Source: Rhexocercosporidium sp. MPI-PUGE-AT-0058
Taxonomy: Eukaryota; Ascomycota; Leotiomycetes; Helotiales
Assembly (NCBI GenBank): GCA_020746875.1
Contig: JAGTJL010000002.1
Location: 1,240,001-1,304,000, forward strand
Length of the DNA stretch: 64,000 bases
Direction of reading: 5' to 3'
This document shows positions 21,965-32,414 of the stretch, piece by piece; positions within the stretch are counted from its first letter, which is position 1; each line of letters opens with the position of its first letter. The position numbers were made by a program, and so were the translations under genes. Below the pieces are notes generated by a model that made no database searches, was not told where the DNA came from, and saw only the letters and a list, made by a program, of their open reading frames with translations.

Positions 21965-23485
21965 ATGTTTCTAGATCAATCACCAGGTCCAGAGAGGCCG
22001 GAGCTCGTCCAGATTGCACCCGAAAAGGATGGATTCGATTTCGTCGTGGCCGAACGACCAAATTACATACCCAATTCTGGACCGCCTCTTGCACCAATAT
22101 CAATCATGCCATCCCATGACAAGGACGGTCTCATCGTTGCCAGCTTCGATGTCAACCACCAACCCCGATATGTCGTTTCCTGGGCGCAAGCTCCGTACCT
22201 CCGTTTAAGCGTTGCGCCAGAAAATGTCCTCAAGTATGTTTCACCACGTACCTTCGAGGATTTTGAGTTCCGAGAAACTCTCAAACGTGAGGGGCGCCTG
22301 GGCAATGGCAAGTCGTCGAAGGGTGGTAAGAATATTTCCGGGGCACGTGATGATGGTGAACCAAAACAGAAGGGCAAGCCTGGAAGGAAGCGGAAGCGTG
22401 CTCTTGTGGAGGCAGATGATGAGAATAGCGCTGCTGGAAAATCGAGGCCAAGAATTATGGTGGGACCATCATTTCGAGTTGCTCGACAATCTATCGAGGA
22501 GCCAGAGCCAATGTTCACCTCGCCACAACGACCAACTTTATCATCACCTTCAAAACAGCGCGGTCTCGCCGATATGATGGAGTCTGAGGAGAGTGAGGGA
22601 GAAGAAGAATTGCCAACTGAGATCGCCATTGAAGCACAGTTGAATAAAACTATGCAATCACACTCCCGGTCCAGCCTCGGCAACAAAATTTCTGAATCTC
22701 CATCCCCAGAACCATCTTCAGTCAGCCAGGGAAAGAAGAAAGCTGTCTCCTCAGCCCCAAGAGATACTAGAAGCTGTTCAAGACAACTCCGAGATTCCCT
22801 CAGCCGAAGTGTCTCTGTGTCAACAAGTGCCAACAAAGGCGAACGCCAGAGACGCTCTGTCCACGACGATTCAGTGGCTACCACTTCAAGCTTGGAGGCA
22901 GGAAAGATTTACGACGCTCTCGAACGAAAGAAAAGTAGAAGCAAGACACCATCTAAGAAATCGTCTCCTTTCGAGCAATATTCATCCATCGCTAAAAAGA
23001 AGGAAGAAATTGCTTCCCCATCCCGGCAAGTTCTCGCTCAAAATCTTGTCGACGAAGAGGAGGAGTACGAAGTCGAAGCGGTTTTAGATGAGACGCAGTA
23101 CAGTATGAGAAAGAAAGGCAAACACGTCGTCACGTATTACCTGATTAAATGGGTCGGCGACTGGCCATTGTCGTGGGAACCCGCCGAGAATGTCGGCCAG
23201 GATGCCATTGATGAGTACGAGACTAAGAAGACGATGGGCTTGATCGTGGTAGGCGAGGCTGGAGCGGCTTTTGATGCGGCTTTGAAGGCGGAGGCTGAAG
23301 CTACGGAGCGGGAGTCTCAGAACAAGAAAAGGCAACATAAGGGAGGATATGGTGGTGATGGCGAAGGCGATGAGAGTGAGGAAGCTTCCGACAAGTTTAT
23401 GAGGAGCACAGCCTTCAAGCATAAGCCACCAACACAGGGACAAGTCATCGATGATGATGACGGTTCCGAGTATGATTCTAACTAG
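21965..23485 (+). CDS. Chromodomain protein
   Basis: This is an intronless 506-residue protein. A conserved-looking N-terminal segment (residues 1-110, including FDFVVAERPNYIPNSGPPL and YVVSWAQAPYLRLSVAPENV) is followed by a long Ser/Lys/Glu-rich disordered linker. A single chromodomain lies at about residues 368-430 (YEVEAVLDE ... YYLIKWVGDWPLSWEPAENV) and an acidic tail ends the protein (IDDDDGSEYDSN). The aromatic-cage positions Tyr, Trp and Trp/Glu are present, so binding of a methylated lysine, for example on histone H3, is expected from the family. No chromo-shadow, SET or helicase domain is present, so it is neither HP1, Clr4 nor a remodeller. The specific orthologue is not recognised. 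Confidence 0.85.
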   Translation: MFLDQSPGPERPELVQIAPEKDGFDFVVAERPNYIPNSGPPLAPISIMPSHDKDGLIVASFDVNHQPRYVVSWAQAPYLRLSVAPENVLKYVSPRTFEDFEFRETLKREGRLGNGKSSKGGKNISGARDDGEPKQKGKPGRKRKRALVEADDENSAAGKSRPRIMVGPSFRVARQSIEEPEPMFTSPQRPTLSSPSKQRGLADMMESEESEGEEELPTEIAIEAQLNKTMQSHSRSSLGNKISESPSPEPSSVSQGKKKAVSSAPRDTRSCSRQLRDSLSRSVSVSTSANKGERQRRSVHDDSVATTSSLEAGKIYDALERKKSRSKTPSKKSSPFEQYSSIAKKKEEIASPSRQVLAQNLVDEEEEYEVEAVLDETQYSMRKKGKHVVTYYLIKWVGDWPLSWEPAENVGQDAIDEYETKKTMGLIVVGEAGAAFDAALKAEAEATERESQNKKRQHKGGYGGDGEGDESEEASDKFMRSTAFKHKPPTQGQVIDDDDGSEYDSN

Positions 23486-23999
23486 ACTTGCGGATCAGGG
23501 AGGTATTAGTGAATATAGGGTAAAGCGTTTGGGTAAATGTGTATGATAGGATCAATTTTCTGCGCGGAGCGTTGCTGAATGGTGGAATGGTTGTCATCAG
23601 AGGGAAGGGCCTAATATGTCCTGGTCCAGCTGCGAATCTAGGTGTGTTTCCAAAACACTTGCATCCGTTATCTGGGGTAGGACTGAGAGACAGCGCCTAT
23701 CAGGGACAACGGAAAATCAATCGTCTAGACATCAAAAGCGATAGCTAGACGAGAGCTAATGGTTGACAGTGAAAAGAATAAATCAATCTCAGGCCGCGAT
23801 CTTGCGTTTCCACCTTTCCCTTTGTCTTACTAACTCGCTCTCGTGGACAAGTCTTCAAAGCTGGTTTGATAGTGCTCATTCTATTTTGTGTCTTTATCAC
23901 AATTATTTCCCAACTGCTTTTTCCCATTCCCATACTCTCGATGCACGCACACTCCAATAGTCTTGCAGCCACATTGCAGTTCGGCTCGTACACTACTCG
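23486..23999. other. Intergenic
   Basis: This is the 3' flank of the chromodomain gene. No supported feature was seen. The TGCAG-rich promoter block begins at its right end. Confidence 0.4.
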
Positions 24000-24400
24000 G
24001 TCAGTACCTCAGCACACCGGGTCTGCACGAAGGTGTACTGCAGAGCGCAATGGTTCGTCAATCTTTCCCGCAGTACGGGATTTGCCTACCATACAAATTA
24101 CTGCAGCAAAATATCGCCGGGCAGTAGTGCAGACTGCAGTTGGCAGATATGGAGGTGCAGTACTTCTTCCTGCAGTTCTATGTTATATTCCCGCGGTGAT
24201 TCGCGGGTATGGAGGGTACAGTAACCGTTAATGCACGGCGCTGAATCTAGTGAGGAGACAATGTGCGGGGTGGGCTGTAGTGCAGCGCCTTGCTGAGAGC
24301 CTTGTCGAATTGTGAGGTGCTTGCTGCAGAGGTATGGAATCTTGCAGAAGTCTTTTAAAGATGCTTCTTGAGTACTGCAATAATACAATAATACATCGCA
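24000..24400. repeat. TGCAG-dense promoter block
   Basis: About 400 bp directly upstream of the next gene carries at least ten occurrences of TGCAG or CTGCA, many as TACTGCAG or TGCAGTA. Examples lie near 24039, 24101, 24129-24139, 24152, 24171, 24281, 24325, 24344 and 24371. Such a 5-mer pair is expected about once per 400 bp. The words are irregularly spaced, so this is not a simple microsatellite. It could be clustered factor sites or a worn repeat. Confidence 0.5.
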
Positions 24401-24481
24401 GCTTTCCCCACAAAACCCCTATTTTGAAAGTCGCACGTTCGCTTTGTTTCATAATTTAACTCTATCAAACTCAACGACGCA

Positions 24482-26082
24482 ATGGCTGAACTGGTCGGTG
24501 TCATAGCGAGTGTCGTCACTATCATTAATGTCGTCAGTACGCTTTCTGGGTTGATGATGGACTTAGCTAAGCTGTCACCTGCGGCGGGCGAGGAGATCGA
24601 AGACTTTGCGACCGATTTGTGCGCGTTCTACATGGCAGTAGACCTCAGCCTCAATTGTATTCATCGCTACATGAAGGCTCCAGCGCTCGAACAGTCTCCT
24701 GTTTTGAGAAACCTCTTGAAGACAGGCGGGTTTGAGTTGTTGAAGCAAAAGTCGAGACAAATCAAAAGGCGGGTACAAAAGGCATGGAAAGTTGCGAAGT
24801 CTGTGGAGAGCAAGTTTTCTTTCTTCAAAGACAAATGGACAGCGATAAATTGGTTGATTCGGAAACCTGAACTGTTATCATTGCGTCCTGAGTTGGAGGC
24901 TTTCAAGACAACCATTATACTCATCATCACCGCTCTAGCCTTGGAGATGAAATTGGATAGTCTTACGGAGTTAGAGAATGTTCGGGGGAGCATTCCTGAA
25001 AATATCTTTGAAGAAAAGCTGGCAGAGATGTGAGTGCCTACTCAGGACTACGACGATCCATTTCAGAGCTGATGAGATTTAGAGAGGACCTGAAGGCTCA
25101 AATAAGAGTCCAGGTGAAAATGATAGCTTTCTCTCAAGAGAGAGAAGAGAGACGACGTCAGCGGCTGACCAATAGTCCGGGCACGCTAGAAGAGCGACTA
25201 GAGCGGCGAGAAACACTGCAGGTCATTATCATGGACATTGGAACCAGCTTAGCAGAGCATGGCCGTGTTACCAACCTGGAGAGGCTGTCACGGTCGTCTT
25301 CGACGACAGAATACTCGTCACGTCGTCCATCAGATATCGAAACCAATGCAAGTACTCCACTTTCTACGCCACTATCAGCAAGCCCTCGTAGCGAACATCG
25401 TATGCAACAGTCCAGTACCAGGAACCGGTTATCATCTCCCGGGCCTCCGATTGAGATCTCACCACATGGGCGTACTTCAAAGGGCAAAATAGCTCATCGC
25501 AGAGATCATGGAACTCAAGCGCAGCGACGGAACCAGCTGCCAGGCATTCATCCTTTGCGACATAAGCAACAACCCATCGTTGCGAATTTAGAACAAATTC
25601 CGTCCCGATTAGCAGAATCGAGTATGTCCGGCCAAGACGAAGTCATCTCCTCCCAGCCTACGCAAAGCTTTGATGAACCACAAATATCCGTCGAATCTCA
25701 AGGCTTTCGAGTGTCCGGCTACATCAACACACCCGATGGGTTGGTTCCAGCGAAGGTACAAGTGACAAAAGAATTTCCAGCGCACGCGATTTCGGCCAAG
25801 TATGCAGACATATTAGGACTAGTTGTTGAGCCCCATGGCAATGGGTCTGTTGATGGAACTCGAAAACTAGCAAATTTCTATAGCAGAGGGGAAGAAGTAG
25901 TTAGTATCGGGAAAGTGACATTCCAGTGGAGGGGTGCTTCCACCACACCACCTTTCAACGTTACATGTAGGGTGTTTCCCGACCAGCCTGTCAATTTGGT
26001 TTTCGGGAAAGATTTTCTCGAAAGGCGAAGTTTCTATGCGAGCGGAAGCGAAGATAAAGATGGAGGAGAGTGGATGAGATAG
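24482..26082 (+). CDS. PigL_N-like protein with C-terminal degenerate retropepsin-like domain
   Basis: Two open frames are joined by a 53-nt intron (25030-25082, GTGAGT...TTTAG, branch GCTGAT), giving 515 residues from exons 24482-25029 and 25083-26082. Residues 1-180 start with AELVGVIASVVTIINVV and a helical bundle. This resembles the PigL_N-type domain often placed at the N-terminus of fungal NLR-like (STAND) proteins. A charged coiled coil follows (REERRRQRLTNSPGTLEERL), then a Ser/Pro-rich linker. Residues about 395-505 resemble a retropepsin-like fold: a GYINTPDG strand, ISAKYADILGL, VSIGKVTFQW and NLVFGKDFLERR. The catalytic Asp-Thr-Gly expected near VTKEFPAHAIS is absent, so proteolysis is unlikely. 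After the TAG, another frame reads on (MYIKEGNYVLEDNVVVVEG), hinting that an older C-terminus was lost. Confidence 0.6.
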
Positions 26083-27684
26083 CTGGAGCAATGTACATCA
26101 AGGAAGGGAACTATGTTCTAGAAGACAACGTCGTGGTTGTTGAAGGAAGGTCGAAGCCTGCCAAGGAGGTTTTCAGCCAACTCTGAGACAGATAACCTAC
26201 AGTGGAGTACAGGGTGTTTGAAACCTGAACTAGTAAGAGCAGAAATTCCTCCTCGTCCAGCCCCAACCTTCTGATCATGTATCACCAGATTACTTGATAC
26301 TTACAGACTATTCATCGAGCGAGAAATTTCGATCCATAGTTATGTGTGCCATACCAGTATCAGAACGACTTGTGTCATAGACTTTAGCTCCATTGGCTAA
26401 GTATTGCAGCTTTGTAGATTGGCTGCAAAGGTGAGCTTCTCATGGCACTTAAGTTTTATGGTCGGCGCGTGGTACGGGAGCTCTGAAAGATGAGATTCAG
26501 GTTTTCGATGCTGCTAAAGATGGTTCGGTTAATACCACGCTTTCTCTAGTGCCGTAGGAGTGTGGAGGCTCGGATCGAGGACCAGAGAAACGGAATTACT
26601 CAGCAAGAGCAACAGAGAGCATCGTTGCCTCGCTTACGCCCCTTTAATTATAGCGAGATCAGAGTGTGTTTTTGTGGAATCAAAGAGGTTCTACCCTTCG
26701 CTGGTAATAATCACCAGCGCTTTTTGCATCAATTTTATCAATAAGATCGTTTGGCTGATTCATTTGCGCTTCTCATCATCGAAACTTTATTATTACTTCG
26801 AATTCGAGCCAGTTGAAGGCTTTGACGATTTGCTTGCCTATGACAAAGCATTGCAACTTTTGTAAGCCGGCATATCTAGACGGACTTTCCTTATCACAAT
26901 ACATCGTTTTCAGATGGCGATCACACATTTTACACTTCCCTGGAACATTAGCGCCTACCCCAGATCCTGCTTGGCGATCCTCAAACAAGTGCCTACGTAA
27001 TTCGCCAACCATAAAGCACGCTTATTGCGGTCTGTTTCTCGGCCTTGTCGTGGGACAAATGTCCGAGTCATAATCTCACGGCAAAACTTTCTTTGTGGAT
27101 CTATGTTTCTACTGATCTACTTTCCCTCTCTTAGAACTGCGGGCATGTCCTTCGGCTTGGCAGTGCTAGTTGGGGTCTTGAACACGCCATCCTCCTGTCT
27201 AGAGGAGTTTCCAAGCAGAAATTTATCCACTGCCGTATCATGCGCGACCACAGTCTAATGCTACTACTCACAAGTGGACGCTACTTCAGCTGGGCCAGTC
27301 GCTTTCTAAGCAAATCCAAGCTTTCTCGCTTCTTAGAAGGTGGAAAGTTCAGACAAAGAAATCCTAAAAGCCGCAGCGAGTCTGACGTCTAGTTTCAAAG
27401 TTCACGTACGCGGCTCTCGTACCTTAGTAGAAGTCTGGGCAAATCATGTCTTGCTCCGGTCCTAAAGAAGTTCCATAGAAGTTAACAATACATACTTCTT
27501 GCTTCCGGCCCTCACTGTTCTCACTTTTCTGCTTCTACGTTTTTCTCACCTCTTGTCGCTCCCTATCTTTGCTCTCTTCTATTATCCAGCCGTAGATCGG
27601 TGTTTATAATTTTATTCTAGGCATTTTCATCCGTTGATCGGCCACTCTCTTTCATATTTCTTGCTTAGTGTCTGTCAAGCAACC
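26083..27684. other. Intergenic, gene-poor
   Basis: This 1.6-kb stretch has only short frames on either strand. It contains the 14-mer CGTACGCGGCTCTC (about 27408), which recurs near 48910. The last 200 bp before 27685 are CT-rich and look like the core promoter of the cupredoxin gene. Confidence 0.4.
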
Positions 27685-28454
27685 ATGAAGTTCTTCTTTT
27701 TCTCGGGCTTTTTTGCTGCAACCAGTTGCGCATTACCAAACTCTTTCAACACTTTAACGGCGACTGGTGGCCTAGTTGGTATGTATACCAAGCCGTCCTC
27801 GCATTTAGTCCGCTAATGACAACAGTTCCACGTGCGAATCAACTTATTCCAGTCGTTGTTGGCGGCCCGCAAGATACATTCGCCCCAAACTCCGTTGTCG
27901 CAGCCCTGGGAGATGTCATCCAATTTCAATTCAGCAATGGCAATCATACCGCAACCCAAAGTACGCCTGAGGCACCTTGCACGCCCCTTGCAGGTGGTGT
28001 AAGCAGTGGTCATATACCATTTCAAGACGGACAGACCGAGGTCGGTACCTTCAATATGCCAGTAACAAGCGTGGCTCCAATGTTCATCTATTGTGCAACC
28101 GGACCGCATTGCCAAGAGGGACAGGTCATGATAATCAACCCGTAAGTATACCCAGCGCCTAGCTTTGAGACCAACTGCCACCTGAAGCTAACCTTTGAGC
28201 AGCGGAAACGCACAACAGTTAGTCGATTTTGTCAAAGCGGCACAGGGAACGACAGCAAGTGTAGATAGCACAGTGATTGCGGGTGGTACTGCGGGAAAAG
28301 TTACGTTGGGTACTGCTGCGTTCGTATTCCTAAGCCGCTTAGAGATAATGAGACTGATCAATTCTTTAGATTCATACCAGCACCTCCAGAAGCTGCTCCG
28401 GTTGCCGCCCCAGCAGCAGCGCCGGCTCCTGCACCTGCAGCACCCGCCGCCTAA
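27685..28454 (+). CDS. Secreted plastocyanin-like cupredoxin protein
   Basis: Four exons (27685-27778, 27826-28141, 28203-28319, 28370-28454) give 203 residues. A signal peptide (MKFFFFSGFFAATSCA) is followed by a single cupredoxin domain. Likely type 1 copper ligands are His in GNHTATQS, then Cys, His and Met in YCATGPHCQEGQVM. This is the extracellular serine-rich/cupredoxin family common in plant-associated fungi; the physiological role of most members is unknown. The C-terminus is a short Ala/Pro tail (PAPPEAAPVAAP and on) without the hydrophobic end needed for a GPI anchor. The third intron has an atypical GTTCGT donor, so the last junction is less certain; if unspliced, the tail would be a different, Leu/His/Gln-rich sequence. 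Confidence 0.82.
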
Positions 28455-29308
28455 GCTTCTCCATTGAGCATACATAGGACGGTTGCTATCTCATACTCAA
28501 TGTTATAAAGGCTTTTAGTGACGAACCTGTTGATGTTAGATTGATTGTCTCATCCTGTCGGATTTAATCCGCATATTTTGGGGTGGCCTTTTGCGAGGCG
28601 TCAGGCAAGCTTTGCAACGGGTTCTTTCGAGACGGGCACCGCAATGTGATGTCTTACGACAGATGAGTTGCTCGCAAAATTGTTATATGATAGATAGTTC
28701 ATTGTATATAATATGCTTTTGACCGATTAACCACAATGGGGTTGCTTCACCTTTCTAGATAGCGTTCATTGCAACGATTAAATTCGCCAAAGCCAAATTT
28801 AAACGCTTGTATTTATTCTTTCCCCTTGCGTCCACTGTTTCGAAACTCGGATGAGTTCAAGCGATTCTTTGTTCAAAATGAAGGTTATCGCCGAAGTTTG
28901 GGAGCGAGTGGGCAGAAACCAAATGGACGGGGTGTTGACTACGGAGACTCGAGTCACTCCACCTAGCTTTCCAACCAACTCCAGCTCATCACTCTTCTCA
29001 TAGCCCATGATTACGACCAATAATCAATTCCAACGAAGAAAACCCTCAAGTGATTTACATAATCTTTCGTTCGCGCACACCGCAAGGCTTTCCTGAGAGG
29101 CTGAGAAGCTCGAGGGTCCACATCCAGGACAAGAAGTGCAAATCGCCAGCATTACCAAAGCCATTGCTACTGGACCCAAACATGCTATGACAAACAGTTC
29201 TCCCCGCCAAATCTATCAAACTTTAATCTATCCATGCAGCAACACATGTTCTAGTCTCTATCTGGAGAGTCTCCATCATCAAAAGACATTTCTTTGCCTC
29301 TGGAAAGA
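28455..29308. other. Intergenic
   Basis: This is the 3' flank of the cupredoxin gene and downstream sequence of the minus-strand relict. No supported feature was seen. Confidence 0.4.
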
Positions 29309-30980
29309 TTAGCTTATGTATCTCGTGGGTACAGCAGAATTTCCATCGTCTCGATATGACAGGTTTTTCGTGCAGCAAGGATTCGGAGTTGTATTAAAGA
29401 ACCATCCATTGAGGTTGCCGTTGATGCCAGGGAGTCTGATAAGCAGCATGTCGAGTGCTAGCAATGAGCCAGCTTTTGCGGCGTTGAAGGCAATATCGTA
29501 GAGAACAAGCTAGTTCTGTCAGCAGATGACCGTCGACAAAACCAATGTTCTCAAGCACACTTCCCCAAGCGCACTGGAGAAGCCCACGTGGGAAGAACTT
29601 ACATATTGCATGCCCCAAGTCATCTCAGGACCTGCGACAGGCGCAGGAGATCGAATGGGAAAGAATTGGACAATATCAATTTCCTCTAACTTTTATGATC
29701 AAATTGAATCATCCATTAACCGCTATCCTCTACTATGGTGGTTTCGCATCTAGCGCTGCAGGTCTTGTAGTTGATCGATGGAATCTTGAATATTTACAGA
29801 AGTCTTTGAAAGCCTGTAATGGCTCCAAAGAGATCAGAGGCGATGAGATCTCCCTAGAACTGTTCCTAACTAGACTCGAGATGCTCCTGGGCAGCCCTGA
29901 GGATTTAACTTTGCTTCCGGAATCTGGCGCTCGATTTCACGGATGATTTCTTGGAGTTCCTTGACTTTCCCGTGGAATTTGTCTCGAGTCTCTTCTTGTT
30001 TCATGAGCATCACCTCTGCTTTACGGAGATTTCTTGACCTAGGATGGTGTGCTTTGGCGGGTGTATGGCGGGACTTGTAGGAGTGGTATGTGGATTCGTC
30101 ATGTTGATGGATGTGTCATTATCGTACTCGAAATCACTCATGATAGACCCTCTGTGACCTGCTCCTTCTCGTCAGTTTTTACTCCATTCTCATCCAATCC
30201 CTCTTTCTCCTCGTCTTCGCCTTCATCACAATCACTGTTCTTCCGAATGCCTCAGCCAGTTCTTCATACTTAGAGCTTATATCGTTATGCATTTGGTCCT
30301 CCTCGGACAGACGCTCTTCTCAGTCCCCAGAAAAGCCATCATCGAACATATGACGCTCATCGTTGACGTCGTAGTCCGTTTCGACGGGATACGCACACAT
30401 AATTATTTCCCCCATGTCAACCAAATCTACAATGTCACTTTCCGCAAATTGGTACATCCACGCGGTTGTGGAAAGAATAGTCGCTATCGTGAACTGTACC
30501 GTGAGAGTCGTATTCGCAACCAGTGAGCCGGTCGCCGTCGATGCCTCTCTTTCCTTGCAGATATTAGCAGAAAATGGTCAATTAAAATCTTTGATTAGAT
30601 ATATTGAGACCTTGCCCATACTGGTAACTTCCATCGCTTTGGCTCGAACGATCATTTTCTGACTAGGACCTCCGGCTGGAATCTGGCGGTAAACAAGGGC
30701 TTCCAATTACCTTGGCTCTTCTAGCAGTTCGTTAGCTGTTATATATTTAGTCAAAAACAGGACTTACCGCTTTTATATCCATGACGAAACCGATAGGAGA
30801 CGGACGGAGTTCAGATGTCCGGTGATCGATGCTGAAGCTCGGTTCTAGATGATAAAGTTCGAAATTTCTGCAGTGTGCCTTCGTCGCGATATGTAAAGTG
30901 GTCTTCGACCAGCTCCCACGGTAAGAAGCCATTAGTGGGGTCAGGGCCATTAAGCGAGGTCCAATGTCAATAATCAAACT
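29309..30980 (-). pseudogene. Remains of a coiled-coil / ankyrin-like gene
   Basis: Minus-strand fragments in different frames suggest one dead multi-exon gene. From the 5' side: a frame at 30977-30777 (RLMALTPLMASYRG, KTTLHIATKAHCRN) ends at a good GTAAGT donor with a GCTAAC...CTAG acceptor downstream. Next is an acidic piece around 30220-30150 (GEDEEKEGLDENGVK). A coiled-coil piece lies around 30040-29900 (LRKAEVMLMKQEE, VKELQEIIREIERQIPEAK). Last is an ankyrin-like piece ending at 29309 (YDIAFNAAKAGSLLALDML). Several stops interrupt it. Similar coil plus ankyrin layouts occur in fungal NLR-like proteins, but that link is a guess. Confidence 0.35.
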
Positions 30981-31492
30981 TGAACATTGCTGCTCTGTTC
31001 ATTATCCTAATTCCAGCCTGACACTAAAAAACGTAGGGTATTTGTTTGAGGATCTCTATAAAATCCTCAAGCTGCATAGTAGCAGAAGGATGTCCAAATA
31101 TTAATTTGGAGGCGTTAAAGACATGCGAAAATAAGATTACAATGCCGTGGGAATAGAAACCTTAGAACAATTCAACGGGGTTTCATGACTTTCACGAAAA
31201 ACTACCACTTATTTAGATCTATCGCCGGTTTATAGTCTGATGTCCCGACCATGAATATGTACAAAATCTACTCATTGGCTCACAAAACATAGCAGTAGCT
31301 GATCATCTAACAGAGGTCTTTGACTGTAAAGAAAGTCGCTACTTATCTACAGCCATCTTCCAGTACTAGACTATAAAAGCCTAGTTTCTGCCTCTTCCTC
31401 TTCTTATTCATTCTCAAACAACTTACACTTCCTCCACAAGAGCAGCTACAGTAACTTCACCCCCCCAAGCAAAACCTCACCCAAAAAACATA
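30981..31492. other. Intergenic, AT-rich, with TATA box before the dead secreted-protein gene
   Basis: No gene was seen. The sequence is AT-richer than its surroundings. A clear TATA box (TATAAAAG) lies at 31372-31379, about 120 bp before the ATG of the following pseudogene. Confidence 0.5.
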
Positions 31493-31751
31493 ATGCGCAT
31501 CTGATTATTCACCCTACTCCTCCTAAACCTCCTCTTCACAACCCAAGCATGTCCCCTCGTAGCCCGCGATACCGCAGCTGCTCCCCACCGCCTGCCCCCG
31601 TCAATCCGGTACATGTCAAAGCAATGGAAACGTTAAGCAGCAGAGTCGCATCGTAAGTGCTTGTATCTGGGGAGAAATTTTTTCAATGTCCAAACAATGA
31701 AACAGCACCACTGGCGCTACTTTATATCCTGGAAGTCTGCACCGGCTCTAA
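31493..31751 (+). pseudogene. Dead small secreted protein gene
   Basis: The ATG at 31493 is followed after three codons by TGA (31502-31504). Reading past it gives a classic signal peptide (LFTLLLLNLLFTTQACPLVA), showing this was a secretory leader. A frame change in a C-rich stretch near 31580 leads to PPAPVNPVHVKAMETLSSRV. A consensus intron (31653-31705, GTAAGT...AAACAG) then leads to STTGATLYPGSLHRL and TAA at 31751. A TATA box, leader and intron are still present, but a stop and a frameshift break the gene. A CGA-to-TGA change would be consistent with RIP-type C-to-T mutation. The mature part has no family I recognise; cysteine content is low. Confidence 0.5.
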
Positions 31752-32414
31752 CATATGGATAGCAGCAGCTTACTCTGGCGCGAGGTAGATGCGCACGAAT
31801 TCCGAGAATGAGGTTCAGTATTGTGTCAATATATATAAGTCTCTATTAAGTCTTTACTTCTTACTTTGACCTTTTGCTTAGACGATCCTTGAATATCAAA
31901 CTGACACCTCTTGCGAAATAGCACAGCAGATAAGGATACTGTCACGGGGGGTACATCTACTGCTGAAGGGGGTAGAGAAACTAAACCAAGCTAGAAGTTG
32001 AAAACTTGGATGGCAGCGGGAATGAGCTTTTTCGTCGGGTGCTTTCCTCGGGGACATTCTCGTGTTTGTGCTGGGGGCTTCGTAAGTGCATTGCACTGTG
32101 TTGTTGTCTTGTTTATTGCTGTATTCAATAATTTGCGTTAATTTGAGAAGCTGCGAATAATAAGTACTAAATGCATGATCTTTTTAAATGACCCTAGCGC
32201 TTGCAAGAAGTTGAAATCTGATAGGAAAGATGCCATGGACTTGCACGGAATGAGCGTAACTAGATCCTGCAAAGGTCGGTGTAGAGAACGAACAAGTCGA
32301 ATTCAAGAACTCCCATCTATGCTATATAAAACATATCTCACACAGCCATGCATCTATAACTTACATACAATACACCCCTCCTCTTTCATCTCCCTTAGGT
32401 CTCTAATCCCGAAT
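31752..32414. other. Intergenic
   Basis: This contains 3' flank on both sides. Short frames on both strands have no recognisable content. Confidence 0.4.

Noticed and set aside
22063..22884. 273-codon minus-strand frame opposite the chromodomain gene
   Set aside because: Shadow of a Ser/Arg/Pro-rich coding strand; no recognisable content.
29545..29946. 133-codon plus-strand frame (with LNHPLTAILYYGGFASSAAG)
   Set aside because: No homology recognised and it overlaps the minus-strand relict; kept as undecided, not annotated.
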